Below the pieces are notes generated by a model. The model saw only the letters and a program-made list of their open reading frames with translations, did no database searches and was not told the origin of the DNA. Position numbers and translations under genes: made by a program. Below are positions 10,071 through 18,277 of a DNA stretch of 64,000 nucleotides, one piece after another (positions within the stretch are counted from its first letter, which is position 1; every line of letters starts with the position of its first letter). The DNA lies in NCBI GenBank assembly GCA_947502305.1, contig CANMZA010000001.1:1860001-1924000 (forward strand). The letters run 5' to 3'. Origin of the DNA: an uncultured Erythrobacter sp. (GTDB lineage: Bacteria; Pseudomonadota; Alphaproteobacteria; Sphingomonadales; Sphingomonadaceae).

Positions 10071-10805
10071 GTGGCGCTCACTCTCGCCACCAATGATGAA
10101 GGCGGGCCGGAAATCTTCGCCAGCCTGCAAGGCGAAGGGCCAAGCGCTGGGATGCCGGTCGCCTTCATTCGGCTGTCACGGTGCAACCTCGCCTGCACAT
10201 GGTGCGACACGCCTTATACGTGGCACTTTGATGGCGATGACCGGCACCATCGCGGCGGCGCAACCTATGATCGCAAAGCCAACCAAATCACGCTGTCACC
10301 GCAAGACGCTGCTGCGCAGATTGCAGCGCTGGGTCAAAACCGGTTGATCATTACGGGGGGCGAGCCACTGCTGCAGGGCGGCGCTTTGGCCGATATGCTC
10401 GATCATTTGCCCGATATCAGCGTCGAGATTGAGACCAACGGCACAGTCAAACCGCCCGCGCGGCTGGATATTCGGACCGATCAATTCAATGTCAGTCCAA
10501 AGCTCGCACATTCAGGCAATTCTTCTGAGCTAGCTTTGATACCGGCACGAATCGAGGCCTTCGCTGATGACCCGCGCGCCTTCTTCAAATTCGTCATCGC
10601 CGATTCGCAGGACGTTGCAGAAGTGTTGGAACTGCAAAGCAAATATCGCCTGCCAAATGCGCGCATATTCCTGATGGCTGAGGGAACGGACAGCAACACA
10701 TTGAGAAACCGGCAAAAATGGCTCAGCCCGCTATGTCTGACCCACGGTTTTAGAATGTCCGATAGGCTGCACATTCACCTTTACGGAGACACGCGCGCGA
10801 CCTAA
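10071..10805 (+). CDS. queE: 7-carboxy-7-deazaguanine synthase
   Basis: A 244-residue radical SAM enzyme that converts 6-carboxytetrahydropterin to 7-carboxy-7-deazaguanine in queuosine synthesis. The cluster-binding motif is CNLACTWC (C-X3-C-X2-C), preceded by QGEGPSAGMPVAFIRLSRC and followed by ITGGEPLLQ and IETNGT, all QueE hallmarks. The start is a GTG immediately after the valS stop; no other start gives the family N-terminus. No other queuosine gene lies in the window. Confidence 0.93.
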   Translation: MALTLATNDEGGPEIFASLQGEGPSAGMPVAFIRLSRCNLACTWCDTPYTWHFDGDDRHHRGGATYDRKANQITLSPQDAAAQIAALGQNRLIITGGEPLLQGGALADMLDHLPDISVEIETNGTVKPPARLDIRTDQFNVSPKLAHSGNSSELALIPARIEAFADDPRAFFKFVIADSQDVAEVLELQSKYRLPNARIFLMAEGTDSNTLRNRQKWLSPLCLTHGFRMSDRLHIHLYGDTRAT

Positions 10806-10827
10806 TATTCATGTAGGGGCAAGGTAC

Positions 10828-12648
10828 ATGGATATTTTTATAAGTTATTCCCGCAATGACCGGGAACGCGTGGATTACATCGCAAAGGCGCTTCAGGCCG
10901 AAGGGTATGAAGTGTGGTGGGACCGCGATATTCGCGCGGGCGAAGAATTCGACCACGTCATCGACAAAGCGATCAAGAAATCGAGCGCGATTGTTGTCGT
11001 CTGGTCTGAAAACTCCATCGGCAGCCGCTGGGTGAAAGAAGAAGCCGAGGACGGCGTCGAAGCCGACACGCTGGTCCCGGTCACCATTGACCCCATCGTC
11101 ATCCCGCGCGGGTTTAGGCGCATTCAAGCCGCCGAATTGCAGGATGGCGGCGATGACCCCACGCAGAGCGTGAATTGGCCCGAATTTCTCGACAGCGTTC
11201 GAAAAATTGCGGGCGCTCCGGTTGCTGTCCCCGACGGAGCGACGCCAAAATCGCAATCTGAGTTGCTGCGCAGTATGACGGCCAATGCCGCCTTGAAAGC
11301 TGGCCCTACCCCCGGTGCAAGTGCTGGCGTGGGCAGCGGTGCCGCTGGTGCTGCTCAAAGCGCATCCGGTGCGCCTGCTTGGAAGAAATTTGTGCCCATT
11401 GGTGCGGGCGTTCTGGGCGTTTTGGTTGCCGGATTGCTGGCCATGCAATTCTTTGGCGGAGGGATGAGCAGCGCGCCGCCGCCGCCCGATGATATGACGC
11501 CAGTGGTTTTGGGCATCTATCCCAATGAGAGTTTCGGCATCGACCAAGCAGACGGTTTGCGAGCCGCCTTTGCCGATACGCCGTCGGTCATTATTCGCGA
11601 CCTCGCCGCTTCGCTTGATGCGATGAAGGGGCGCAATGCACCGGATTTGATCGAAGGGCTGAAAAGCAATCTTGCCTCGCGCAACGTAATCGCCATCGTT
11701 GGTCCGTCGATCACGGAATTCACGCCAGAAGTACTGCGCGTGGTAGAGGAAAGCGGGCGCCGCCCGGCAATTGTTCTCACCACGGCATCATCGCGCGCCA
11801 ATATTGGTTGGGACGATAGCGATTTGCCAATTTTCCGCGTCGGTTCCGGCATGGACGAACGCGCAGAGCAATTTTCGCGGCTGGCGCAGAACACTGTGGC
11901 CAGCGGGGTTGAGCTGATCTTGCTCTACGAATCCGTGCCCAATTCCAGCGACCTCACCTATGGGCAATTGTTCTTCCAACGGATCACGCAGCGTCTGCCG
12001 CAATGGCAGGAATGGTCCGACCAAAAGAAGGTACGCTCGCTGTCCTACACGCGCGGTGAGATTATGGAGAAAGTCTCCTTGCCGCGCGTTCGTCCGATTT
12101 TTGATCAACGCAAAATGATCATCGTCGTCGGCCTATCCAGCGATTACCGCGAATTGGTGGAGAACCTCTACGGCACAGATGAGGCGCCGCGGGCAGCCCT
12201 GCTTGGCGGATGGAACACCAGCAAAGCGGTGCAGCAGATCAGCAACGAAATGAGCATTCAGGACACCCGCTTGTTCGATATGACGGATGTCTATCGCAGC
12301 CCGGCGGACACGCGCGGATTGCCAGATTCTGTGCGTTTTCAGGAAACGTTCGGGACGCTAACCCCCGCCCTGCGCCAAGAGGCCGTGGCCTATGATTCCG
12401 GCCTTGTGATCAAACAAGCGGTGACTCAGATGGAAGGCGAAGTGACCGCCGAAAAATTGGTGGAAATGCTGCGCGGGCAGCGGTTTAACGGGATCACTGG
12501 CGAAATTGCCTTTGCCGAATCAGGCGAAAGCTGGGGGCAGAATAGCGGCCAAGCGGGCGGCATGCGTCCGCTCTACAATCTGCGCTACAACCCTTCCGCG
12601 ACCAATTGGAACGAGATTGAGAGCTTTGACGCGCTTCTCAGCCGGTAG
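10828..12648 (+). CDS. TIR domain - transmembrane helix - periplasmic binding protein fusion
   Basis: A 606-residue protein with an unusual order of parts. Residues 1 to about 128 are a TIR domain (IFISYSRND box 1; GYEVWWDRDIRAGEEFD; IVVVWSENSIGSRWVKEEAE). E39/E40 sit where TIR NAD-cleaving enzymes carry their catalytic Glu. An Ala/Gly linker (130-187) leads to one membrane helix (about 188-210) preceded by KK, so the TIR end should be cytoplasmic. Residues 224-606 look like a type I periplasmic binding protein (leucine-binding/AmiC fold): VVLGIYPNESFG start, NVIAIVGPS and PAIVLTTASS strands. I infer a receptor: periplasmic ligand in, cytoplasmic TIR output. It lies 22 bp after queE and 18 bp before a membrane-anchored protein of unknown family. 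Whether the TIR is an enzyme or an adaptor is unknown. Confidence 0.85.
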   Translation: MDIFISYSRNDRERVDYIAKALQAEGYEVWWDRDIRAGEEFDHVIDKAIKKSSAIVVVWSENSIGSRWVKEEAEDGVEADTLVPVTIDPIVIPRGFRRIQAAELQDGGDDPTQSVNWPEFLDSVRKIAGAPVAVPDGATPKSQSELLRSMTANAALKAGPTPGASAGVGSGAAGAAQSASGAPAWKKFVPIGAGVLGVLVAGLLAMQFFGGGMSSAPPPPDDMTPVVLGIYPNESFGIDQADGLRAAFADTPSVIIRDLAASLDAMKGRNAPDLIEGLKSNLASRNVIAIVGPSITEFTPEVLRVVEESGRRPAIVLTTASSRANIGWDDSDLPIFRVGSGMDERAEQFSRLAQNTVASGVELILLYESVPNSSDLTYGQLFFQRITQRLPQWQEWSDQKKVRSLSYTRGEIMEKVSLPRVRPIFDQRKMIIVVGLSSDYRELVENLYGTDEAPRAALLGGWNTSKAVQQISNEMSIQDTRLFDMTDVYRSPADTRGLPDSVRFQETFGTLTPALRQEAVAYDSGLVIKQAVTQMEGEVTAEKLVEMLRGQRFNGITGEIAFAESGESWGQNSGQAGGMRPLYNLRYNPSATNWNEIESFDALLSR

Positions 12649-12666
12649 CCGAAAGGTAGTCATCAT

Positions 12667-13440
12667 ATGAGTTTCGCAAATCAGAAAACCGCCAGCGGTA
12701 TGATCGGTTTTTTGGTCATCGGAATGGTCGTGATGCTTGTGGTGCGATCTGTGCTGGCAGGCGGTTTTGAGAATGTCGTTATTCCGGGTGCCGCGCTAGA
12801 GAATGAAATTGTTGAGCAATTGGAGGCCTATCCCGGCAATCGTGTCTTACTGGCCCGGCTCGAATCCGATTTTCCGCGTGCTTTTGATGATTTTAGCGGG
12901 GCAATGGGTGATGCTGCGCGCGGGCCCGGTGGAGAGGACCGCGTCTTGATCGCCGCAAATGCATGGTTCGGAAATTTCTTCGCCAGTCATGATCGCGATT
13001 TCGCCGCCGCGCCGATTGCCAGTTTGGACCGTGTGATGGAACTGGAGCAGAGCTTTTTAAACAGTCTGCGCGACCATGACGAATATGCCTGCGCCAATTA
13101 TGCCAAGGGCCAGGCGCAAGACAAGGTACTGCCGGAGAGCTATGATGAAGCCGCCGGAGAAATTGTTGCGGCTCGTTTTTCCGCCATTTCGGCCGGTCGC
13201 AATGACCAACAATTGCGGCTTGGCCTGACGCCGACCGATTACGAAGCGTTGGAGGCAACTTTGCGCGGGAATGGCCTGAACGATGAACAGATTGCGGTCG
13301 TCTATGGTGAGGCAGACCCCGCCTCCATCGGCGCGCCCTTGGCGTGCGAGATGGCATTGGAAATGGTCAGCGCAATTCGGGCGCAGCCAGAGGAGCGCCG
13401 GGCGCTGCTTATTGGTGCCTATGCCAGCGGGGTTGAATAG
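12667..13440 (+). CDS. Membrane-anchored periplasmic protein of unknown family
   Basis: A 257-residue protein I do not recognise. One N-terminal hydrophobic helix (about 11-31) with a preceding Lys predicts an inner-membrane anchor and a periplasmic body. The body is helical and contains only two cysteines, C142 and C227. It resembles the lipoprotein at 56416-57156: the Pro-to-Trp distance (30), the Trp-to-Cys distance (42), the Cys-to-Cys distance (85 versus 86) and the C-terminal Ala-Tyr match. The start follows the TIR receptor gene by 18 bp with an AAGG ribosome site, so the two are probably one operon and may work together in the periplasm. Confidence 0.75.
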   Translation: MSFANQKTASGMIGFLVIGMVVMLVVRSVLAGGFENVVIPGAALENEIVEQLEAYPGNRVLLARLESDFPRAFDDFSGAMGDAARGPGGEDRVLIAANAWFGNFFASHDRDFAAAPIASLDRVMELEQSFLNSLRDHDEYACANYAKGQAQDKVLPESYDEAAGEIVAARFSAISAGRNDQQLRLGLTPTDYEALEATLRGNGLNDEQIAVVYGEADPASIGAPLACEMALEMVSAIRAQPEERRALLIGAYASGVE

Positions 13441-13475
13441 AGCTTTTTAGCCCATCCGCTTTGCGTGCCTTTGCT

Positions 13476-15155
13476 TTAGCCTTGCGAGCGCCAGCGCTGA
13501 ACGACGCGCTCAACCAATTCTTCTTCGCCGCCGCCATTGTTCCACAATTCTGCAAAGCTCGGATCTTCCGATGCGGGGCGTTTGTGCTCTTCGAGGTTAT
13601 CGAAATTCACGCGGATCGGAATGGCGACGCCCTCGCCGCAAATGATAACCTCTCGGTTGCGCAAAGCGGGGATGGAATCGAGAAAGCCGCGCGCGCCTTC
13701 GGGCATGGCTGCCTTCACGAAGGCCTGATCGCGGTCATTGTTGAGGCGCATGGAAAGGATCGTGCCGCATTGCGACAGCACCCCTTCGGCAAGGTCAGAG
13801 GGGCGCTGAGTGATTAGGCCCAAAGAAATACCGTATTTGCGGCCCTCTTTCGCAATCCGGCTAAGGATTTTTGCGACGGACGAACCATCTGAATTTTTCT
13901 CATTCGGCACATAGCGGTGCGCCTCTTCGCAAACGAGCAAGATCGGGCGGGTGGTTTCTTCCCGGCCCCAGATCGCAAAATCGAACACCAATCGGCTGAG
14001 CACGGCGACCACCGTAGAGGTGATGTCGGACGGCACACCCGAAACGTCGATGATCGAGATTGGTTTGCCATCACCGGGCATGCGAAACACTTTGCCGATA
14101 AAGTTGGCCATCGTGTCACCAACCAACATGCCAGAGAACATGAATTGGTAGCGCGGATCATTCTTGATCTCGTCGAGCTTGCCCTTGATCCGCATAAACG
14201 GCGCAGAAGACGTGGCCTTATCAAGTTTGCCCATCTCGTCTTGAATCTTGGTCGAAAGGTCAGACAAGAGATAAGGAATGGGACTGTCGACCGTGATTTT
14301 GCCCATCGTTTCGGCCAGCCGGTTTTTGCCGCGCGCATGCAACAAACATTTGGCCAGAATATCCATATCGACCTGACGTTCATTGCCGTCACTGGTCAGC
14401 AACACCTCGCAATGTTCCTCAAAATTCATGAGCCAATAGGGCATTTGCAGATTGCTGACGTCGAGGATTTGGCCGGTCTGTCGGAACGCGGCGGAATATT
14501 CGCCGTGCGGATCGACCATCACAATGTGCCCCTCGGGCGCGGCCTCGCAGATGCGGTGCAGGATCAGTGCGGCGCTGGTTGATTTACCGGTACCGGTCGA
14601 TCCGAGCAGCGCAAAGTGCTTGCCCAGCATCGCGTCAATATAGAGGCCCGCGCGAATATCCTTTGTCGGGAAAACAGTGCCGATGGTGATATTGGCGCGG
14701 CCATCGCTGGCGTAGATTTGTTCAAGGTCTTTGGTTGTCGCGGGATAAATCAAAGCACCCGGAACCGGGTAACGGGTCACACCGCGTTTGAAGGAATGGA
14801 TGCGCCCGGTCAGCTTTTCCTCAGCACCTTCCCCAAGGAAGTCGATATGCGCGATAATGCCGCTTTCATTGCGGCGATCCTTGCGTTGGTCACGGACATT
14901 GGCGAGCAGCCAAGAATTGCCAACCCGGATTTTGATCTGGCTGCCGACCTGTCCGGCCAAGGCGATGGAGCGATCCTCGTCTTCCATACATTCATTAAGG
15001 CGTTGAAGATCAAGCGCAATTTGTGAACCCGCACCAGAGATTTCCAACACGACGCCAATCGGCTGCTTGCTGTTATCGTTTGGTGCTTGCGCTGCCTCTG
15101 CTGGCGCAGGAGCGCTGCTTGCGGGGTCGAAATTGTGGCTGCCCATATCGGTCAT
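13476..15155 (-). CDS. HerA-type DNA-translocase ATPase (DUF87)
   Basis: A 559-residue FtsK/HerA-superfamily ATPase. An N-terminal beta-barrel HAS-like domain (about 30-165) precedes Walker A GSTGTGKS (185-192), the VDPHGEYS sequence, Walker B ILLVCEEAH, the RIAKEGRKYG helix and the LITQRPSDL sensor region. HerA hexamers move DNA in recombination with nucleases such as NurA, and HerA homologues also occur in anti-phage systems with SIR2, DUF4297 or TIR-like partners. No NurA is seen here. The gene converges on the TIR-partner unit with 35 bp between stops, so it is not co-transcribed with it. Related stand-alone copies occur in many sphingomonads. Confidence 0.88.
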   Translation of the reverse strand: MTDMGSHNFDPASSAPAPAEAAQAPNDNSKQPIGVVLEISGAGSQIALDLQRLNECMEDEDRSIALAGQVGSQIKIRVGNSWLLANVRDQRKDRRNESGIIAHIDFLGEGAEEKLTGRIHSFKRGVTRYPVPGALIYPATTKDLEQIYASDGRANITIGTVFPTKDIRAGLYIDAMLGKHFALLGSTGTGKSTSAALILHRICEAAPEGHIVMVDPHGEYSAAFRQTGQILDVSNLQMPYWLMNFEEHCEVLLTSDGNERQVDMDILAKCLLHARGKNRLAETMGKITVDSPIPYLLSDLSTKIQDEMGKLDKATSSAPFMRIKGKLDEIKNDPRYQFMFSGMLVGDTMANFIGKVFRMPGDGKPISIIDVSGVPSDITSTVVAVLSRLVFDFAIWGREETTRPILLVCEEAHRYVPNEKNSDGSSVAKILSRIAKEGRKYGISLGLITQRPSDLAEGVLSQCGTILSMRLNNDRDQAFVKAAMPEGARGFLDSIPALRNREVIICGEGVAIPIRVNFDNLEEHKRPASEDPSFAELWNNGGGEEELVERVVQRWRSQG

Positions 15156-15309
15156 GAAAATGTCCCTTAGCCGTATTGTTGGCCAATTGTTGCCAAGACG
15201 GACGCATGGTCCGCTCGTTTCCTCAGCCGGGACATTTGCAGGATTGAGGTTAAGATCGGGTCAAGATTGCCCCATTGCTGGGCAAAGAACGTGCCGGTCA
15301 AAACCGATT

Positions 15310-16098
15310 TTAGGATCTGGAGAAGAACCGCCCGGCCAGCCAACCCATCGTGACGGACAGTATGATGGCGCCAAGGCCGTATAGTAGCGAAAGCCGCTGA
15401 GCCGCCCACACCACGCTGCCTTCTAGGCCGACCTTGACCACTTCGATATCGGCGGTCGCACTGGACAGCACCCGGCCATTGGCGATTGCAAATGTTTCGG
15501 CAGTGTATTCGCCTGTGGTCACATTCGACGGCAGCGCGATGCGCGCTTGATACAACACGCCTTCGCTGATGCGGACGCCCTCTGAATCCTCGTTATAAAG
15601 CCCCAAACGCTCGCGCATTTCAACCAACCCGCGGGCGAAGCGCGCTTGTTGCTCAGGCTCGATCTGGCCGGTTGGGCTTAGCTGGATAAACTGCGTCCCC
15701 AGCTCATAAATCGCAGCAGTGCGCGGGTCGACGATTTCATCGATCGGGCGCGATGCGGCCACCGCAAAAAACGACGGGGCAGATTGAAAATCGCTCGCGC
15801 CAGAATTCATCCAAATCCCGGCGAGGCGTTCTTTTTCGCGCAAACGAATACGCTCCGCTGGCCCTTTCAACACAACCACGATGTCATATTCAGTCCGGCT
15901 GGAGGCCCCATCTGGGTCGATCACTGCGCCGTAAAGCAGCAGATTTGCACCGGTAAAACCTTGTCGTACTTCGATCCGCGATTGGCTGACTTCGGGGACC
16001 AGGATCGGTTCGCGCTGCCCCATCAAAAACGGTGCGAGCAGCAGCACAGAAAGCGGCGCAAGCACCCGTTTTCCTGCCAAGCGCCCCGCAGAGGTCAT
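15310..16098 (-). CDS. TIGR02186-family membrane protein
   Basis: A 262-residue protein with an N-terminal signal or anchor (about 10-28), a periplasmic beta-rich body (VPEVSQSRIEVRQGFTGANL; YDIVVVLKGP) and a C-terminal membrane helix (about 232-255). This matches TIGR02186, a conserved alphaproteobacterial family usually encoded beside a TauE/SafE permease, as here. Its ATG overlaps the permease stop by four bases (ATGA). A role in sulfur-anion or metal-linked transport has been suggested from context only; its biochemical function is not known to me. Confidence 0.8.
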   Translation of the reverse strand: MTSAGRLAGKRVLAPLSVLLLAPFLMGQREPILVPEVSQSRIEVRQGFTGANLLLYGAVIDPDGASSRTEYDIVVVLKGPAERIRLREKERLAGIWMNSGASDFQSAPSFFAVAASRPIDEIVDPRTAAIYELGTQFIQLSPTGQIEPEQQARFARGLVEMRERLGLYNEDSEGVRISEGVLYQARIALPSNVTTGEYTAETFAIANGRVLSSATADIEVVKVGLEGSVVWAAQRLSLLYGLGAIILSVTMGWLAGRFFSRS

Positions 16099-17009
16099 AG
16101 CGGACTGACCGTGTAAATCTCATCCGGTTGCACGCCTAAACCATACAGCATTCGCAGCGCCACCAGAATGACAATCCCGGCGAGCACCATGCGCAACACT
16201 TCTGGCCGCGCCTTCATGGCAATCTGAGTGCCAAATTGCGCGCCCAGCACCGACCCGAGCAACAACAGGCCAGCCAGCACAATATCGACCGCTTTGGTTG
16301 TGAGCGCATGCGTCATGGTCGTCACCATCGTCACAAACAGGATTTGAAACAGCGAAGTGCCGACCACGACATTGCCGCTCATCCCCAGAATATACAGCAT
16401 CGCCGGGACCAGAATAAAGCCGCCGCCAACCCCCATTAGCATCGTCAAAATACCAACCAACACGCCCAAAATCGCCGGGGCGAGCGGGGAAATATACAGT
16501 CCCGATCCATAAAAACGCACACGGTAAGGCAAGCCAGCGACGAGCGGGTGATGCCGCCGTTTGCGCGGCGCGGCATCGCCCTTTTTCTTACTGGGGACCA
16601 AAGCCTCCCAAGCCTCTCGCATCATCAAAGATCCGATTGTGCCCAGCAGGACAACGTAAAGAATACTGATCACAACGTCGATTTGGCCCAATGCCTGAAG
16701 CAAGCGGAACAAAGCCGCCCCGATCAGCGCGCCAATCACTCCGCCGCCGACCATGACCATGCCCATCCGGTAATCCACACCGCCGCGCCGTCCATGTGCG
16801 ATCACGCCGGATACGCTGGCCCCGGTCACCTGCGTCGCAGCCGATGCCGCGGCAACGGTTGGCGGGATGCCATAAAAGATCAAAAGCGGCGTGGTCAGAA
16901 ACCCGCCGCCCACGCCAAACAGCCCAGACAAAATACCCGTCAACCCGCCCAAGAGCACAATGAACAGACCGTTCACCGACAGATTCGCAATGGGCAGATA
17001 AACATCCAT
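16095..17009 (-). CDS. TauE/SafE (TSUP) family permease
   Basis: A 304-residue permease of the sulfite-exporter TauE/SafE family with about eight membrane segments. The two-fold repeat motifs are GGLTGILSGLFGVGGGFLTTP at the N-terminus and VGILTMLMGVGGGFILVPAM in the second half. The start chosen is the ATG at 17009 (MDVYLPIAN), the usual N-terminus; an upstream ATG at 17060 adds an unlikely leader. The substrate is probably a sulfonate, sulfite or related small anion. It is coupled to the TIGR02186 gene. Confidence 0.88.
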   Translation of the reverse strand: MDVYLPIANLSVNGLFIVLLGGLTGILSGLFGVGGGFLTTPLLIFYGIPPTVAAASAATQVTGASVSGVIAHGRRGGVDYRMGMVMVGGGVIGALIGAALFRLLQALGQIDVVISILYVVLLGTIGSLMMREAWEALVPSKKKGDAAPRKRRHHPLVAGLPYRVRFYGSGLYISPLAPAILGVLVGILTMLMGVGGGFILVPAMLYILGMSGNVVVGTSLFQILFVTMVTTMTHALTTKAVDIVLAGLLLLGSVLGAQFGTQIAMKARPEVLRMVLAGIVILVALRMLYGLGVQPDEIYTVSPL

Positions 17010-17089
17010 AATATAGCGACTACCGCAGGCACGCTGTGCTGGGAAGTGAGCGCGGCCCACTGATCCCCGCCAGATCGGTGTTTATGACC

Positions 17090-18277
17090 CTAAAACCGGG
17101 TTGATAAGGTCGCCGCGACCCCGGATTCTGGCGCAGCATCACCCGCCACGCGTTCGCGCCAATCGACAGATAAGCGCGCGGGCACATTACCAATCGTCAA
17201 ATCCAACCGCACACTGGGGCCAACATCAAGGCGGCTGGCATCCCTTTGCGCCCCGCCCCATGCGCCGCCGCCTAGACTGAGGCGCATGCGCTCATCGCTG
17301 GTTGGGCTGTTAAAACTGACGATTTCGCGGGTGATCGCGGCCTGCCCGTCGACAAAGGGCGTATCGGCGCTGCCTCCGACATAACCGGCCCCGCCATACG
17401 CCTCCATCCGCAAATCAAATGGCAGGCGCTGGACCGGCAATTCTGTGACCGCGTAAGCAGCCGGGCGTATTTCGGTGCCAAAGATGTTGTGGGTCACGCG
17501 CAATTCCGCCGCCAGCCTGACAGGTACCGGGCCATAGGGCCGCGCTGAGACGCCAAGGGCGCCTTCATTTTCTGCATCGGGCACGAAGGCACGATAGGCG
17601 CGAACATAGGCGCGCGGATCGTGGTCGGAACTGGGCGCGGCGCGATATTGCAAATTAACCGCCACTTGGCTGGCCCCATAAACCGGCACGCGCCCCTGAG
17701 AGATCGAGGTCGATCCGGAACCTGCGCGGTAAAAAGCGAAAGCATCAAGCGACCAGCGATCCGCCGCAGCTGAGCTTTCTGTCCGCTGTGCAGGCATCGC
17801 CGCGAAGGGCGGAGCGACCTGAAGCGAGGGCGTTTGCGCGGCCGAGGCGCTAGGCTGCGATACGTTGCCACTGTCAATCGGCCAATCCACCTTAAACGCC
17901 GCCGCCATCAGGAAACTGTGCCCGGCGGCGACCATCGGCGATGTGGCAGAGCCACTCGTCTGCCGCTGCGCAAATGGGCCCGCCGGTTCAAAAAGCGCAG
18001 CATTCACGCGCTGGCCAAACGGCGATGCGGATGCTCTCGCCAAAATCGCCTCTGCTTGAGAGAAGGGATCGCGCGCGTCCGCCACCTTTTCAGGCCGTTC
18101 CGTTTCAGGAATTGCCGGGTCCGCAATTGCCCCTTCAGCAAGGATCATATCTGTGATCGGCAGGGATAAAGGAAACGGGCTTTCCCAAAGCATCGCTCGC
18201 GCCGCGCCCCAAACACAAAGCAGCGCCGCCAGCACAATTATTGGCCCGCCCCTGCGGCTGCCTATTGCCTGCGTCAT
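17090..18277 (-). CDS. Putative outer-membrane beta-barrel protein, NfrA-like C-terminal region
   Basis: A 395-residue protein with one N-terminal hydrophobic segment (about 11-29), a Pro/Ala-rich spacer and, from about 185 to the end, alternating beta-strand sequence finishing in Phe (ATLSTRF), typical of outer-membrane proteins. It overlaps the upstream NfrB-like glycosyltransferase by four bases. In E. coli, nfrB is paired with nfrA, whose C-terminal region is an outer-membrane barrel for exopolysaccharide export, so an NfrA-like exporter part is plausible. The TPR part of NfrA is missing. The assignment is by context and strand pattern only. Confidence 0.6.
   Translation of the reverse strand: MTQAIGSRRGGPIIVLAALLCVWGAARAMLWESPFPLSLPITDMILAEGAIADPAIPETERPEKVADARDPFSQAEAILARASASPFGQRVNAALFEPAGPFAQRQTSGSATSPMVAAGHSFLMAAAFKVDWPIDSGNVSQPSASAAQTPSLQVAPPFAAMPAQRTESSAAADRWSLDAFAFYRAGSGSTSISQGRVPVYGASQVAVNLQYRAAPSSDHDPRAYVRAYRAFVPDAENEGALGVSARPYGPVPVRLAAELRVTHNIFGTEIRPAAYAVTELPVQRLPFDLRMEAYGGAGYVGGSADTPFVDGQAAITREIVSFNSPTSDERMRLSLGGGAWGGAQRDASRLDVGPSVRLDLTIGNVPARLSVDWRERVAGDAAPESGVAATLSTRF

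Noticed and set aside
10828..13440. Horizontally acquired island
   Set aside because: No integrase, tRNA junction or repeat borders, and base and codon use look like those of the neighbours.
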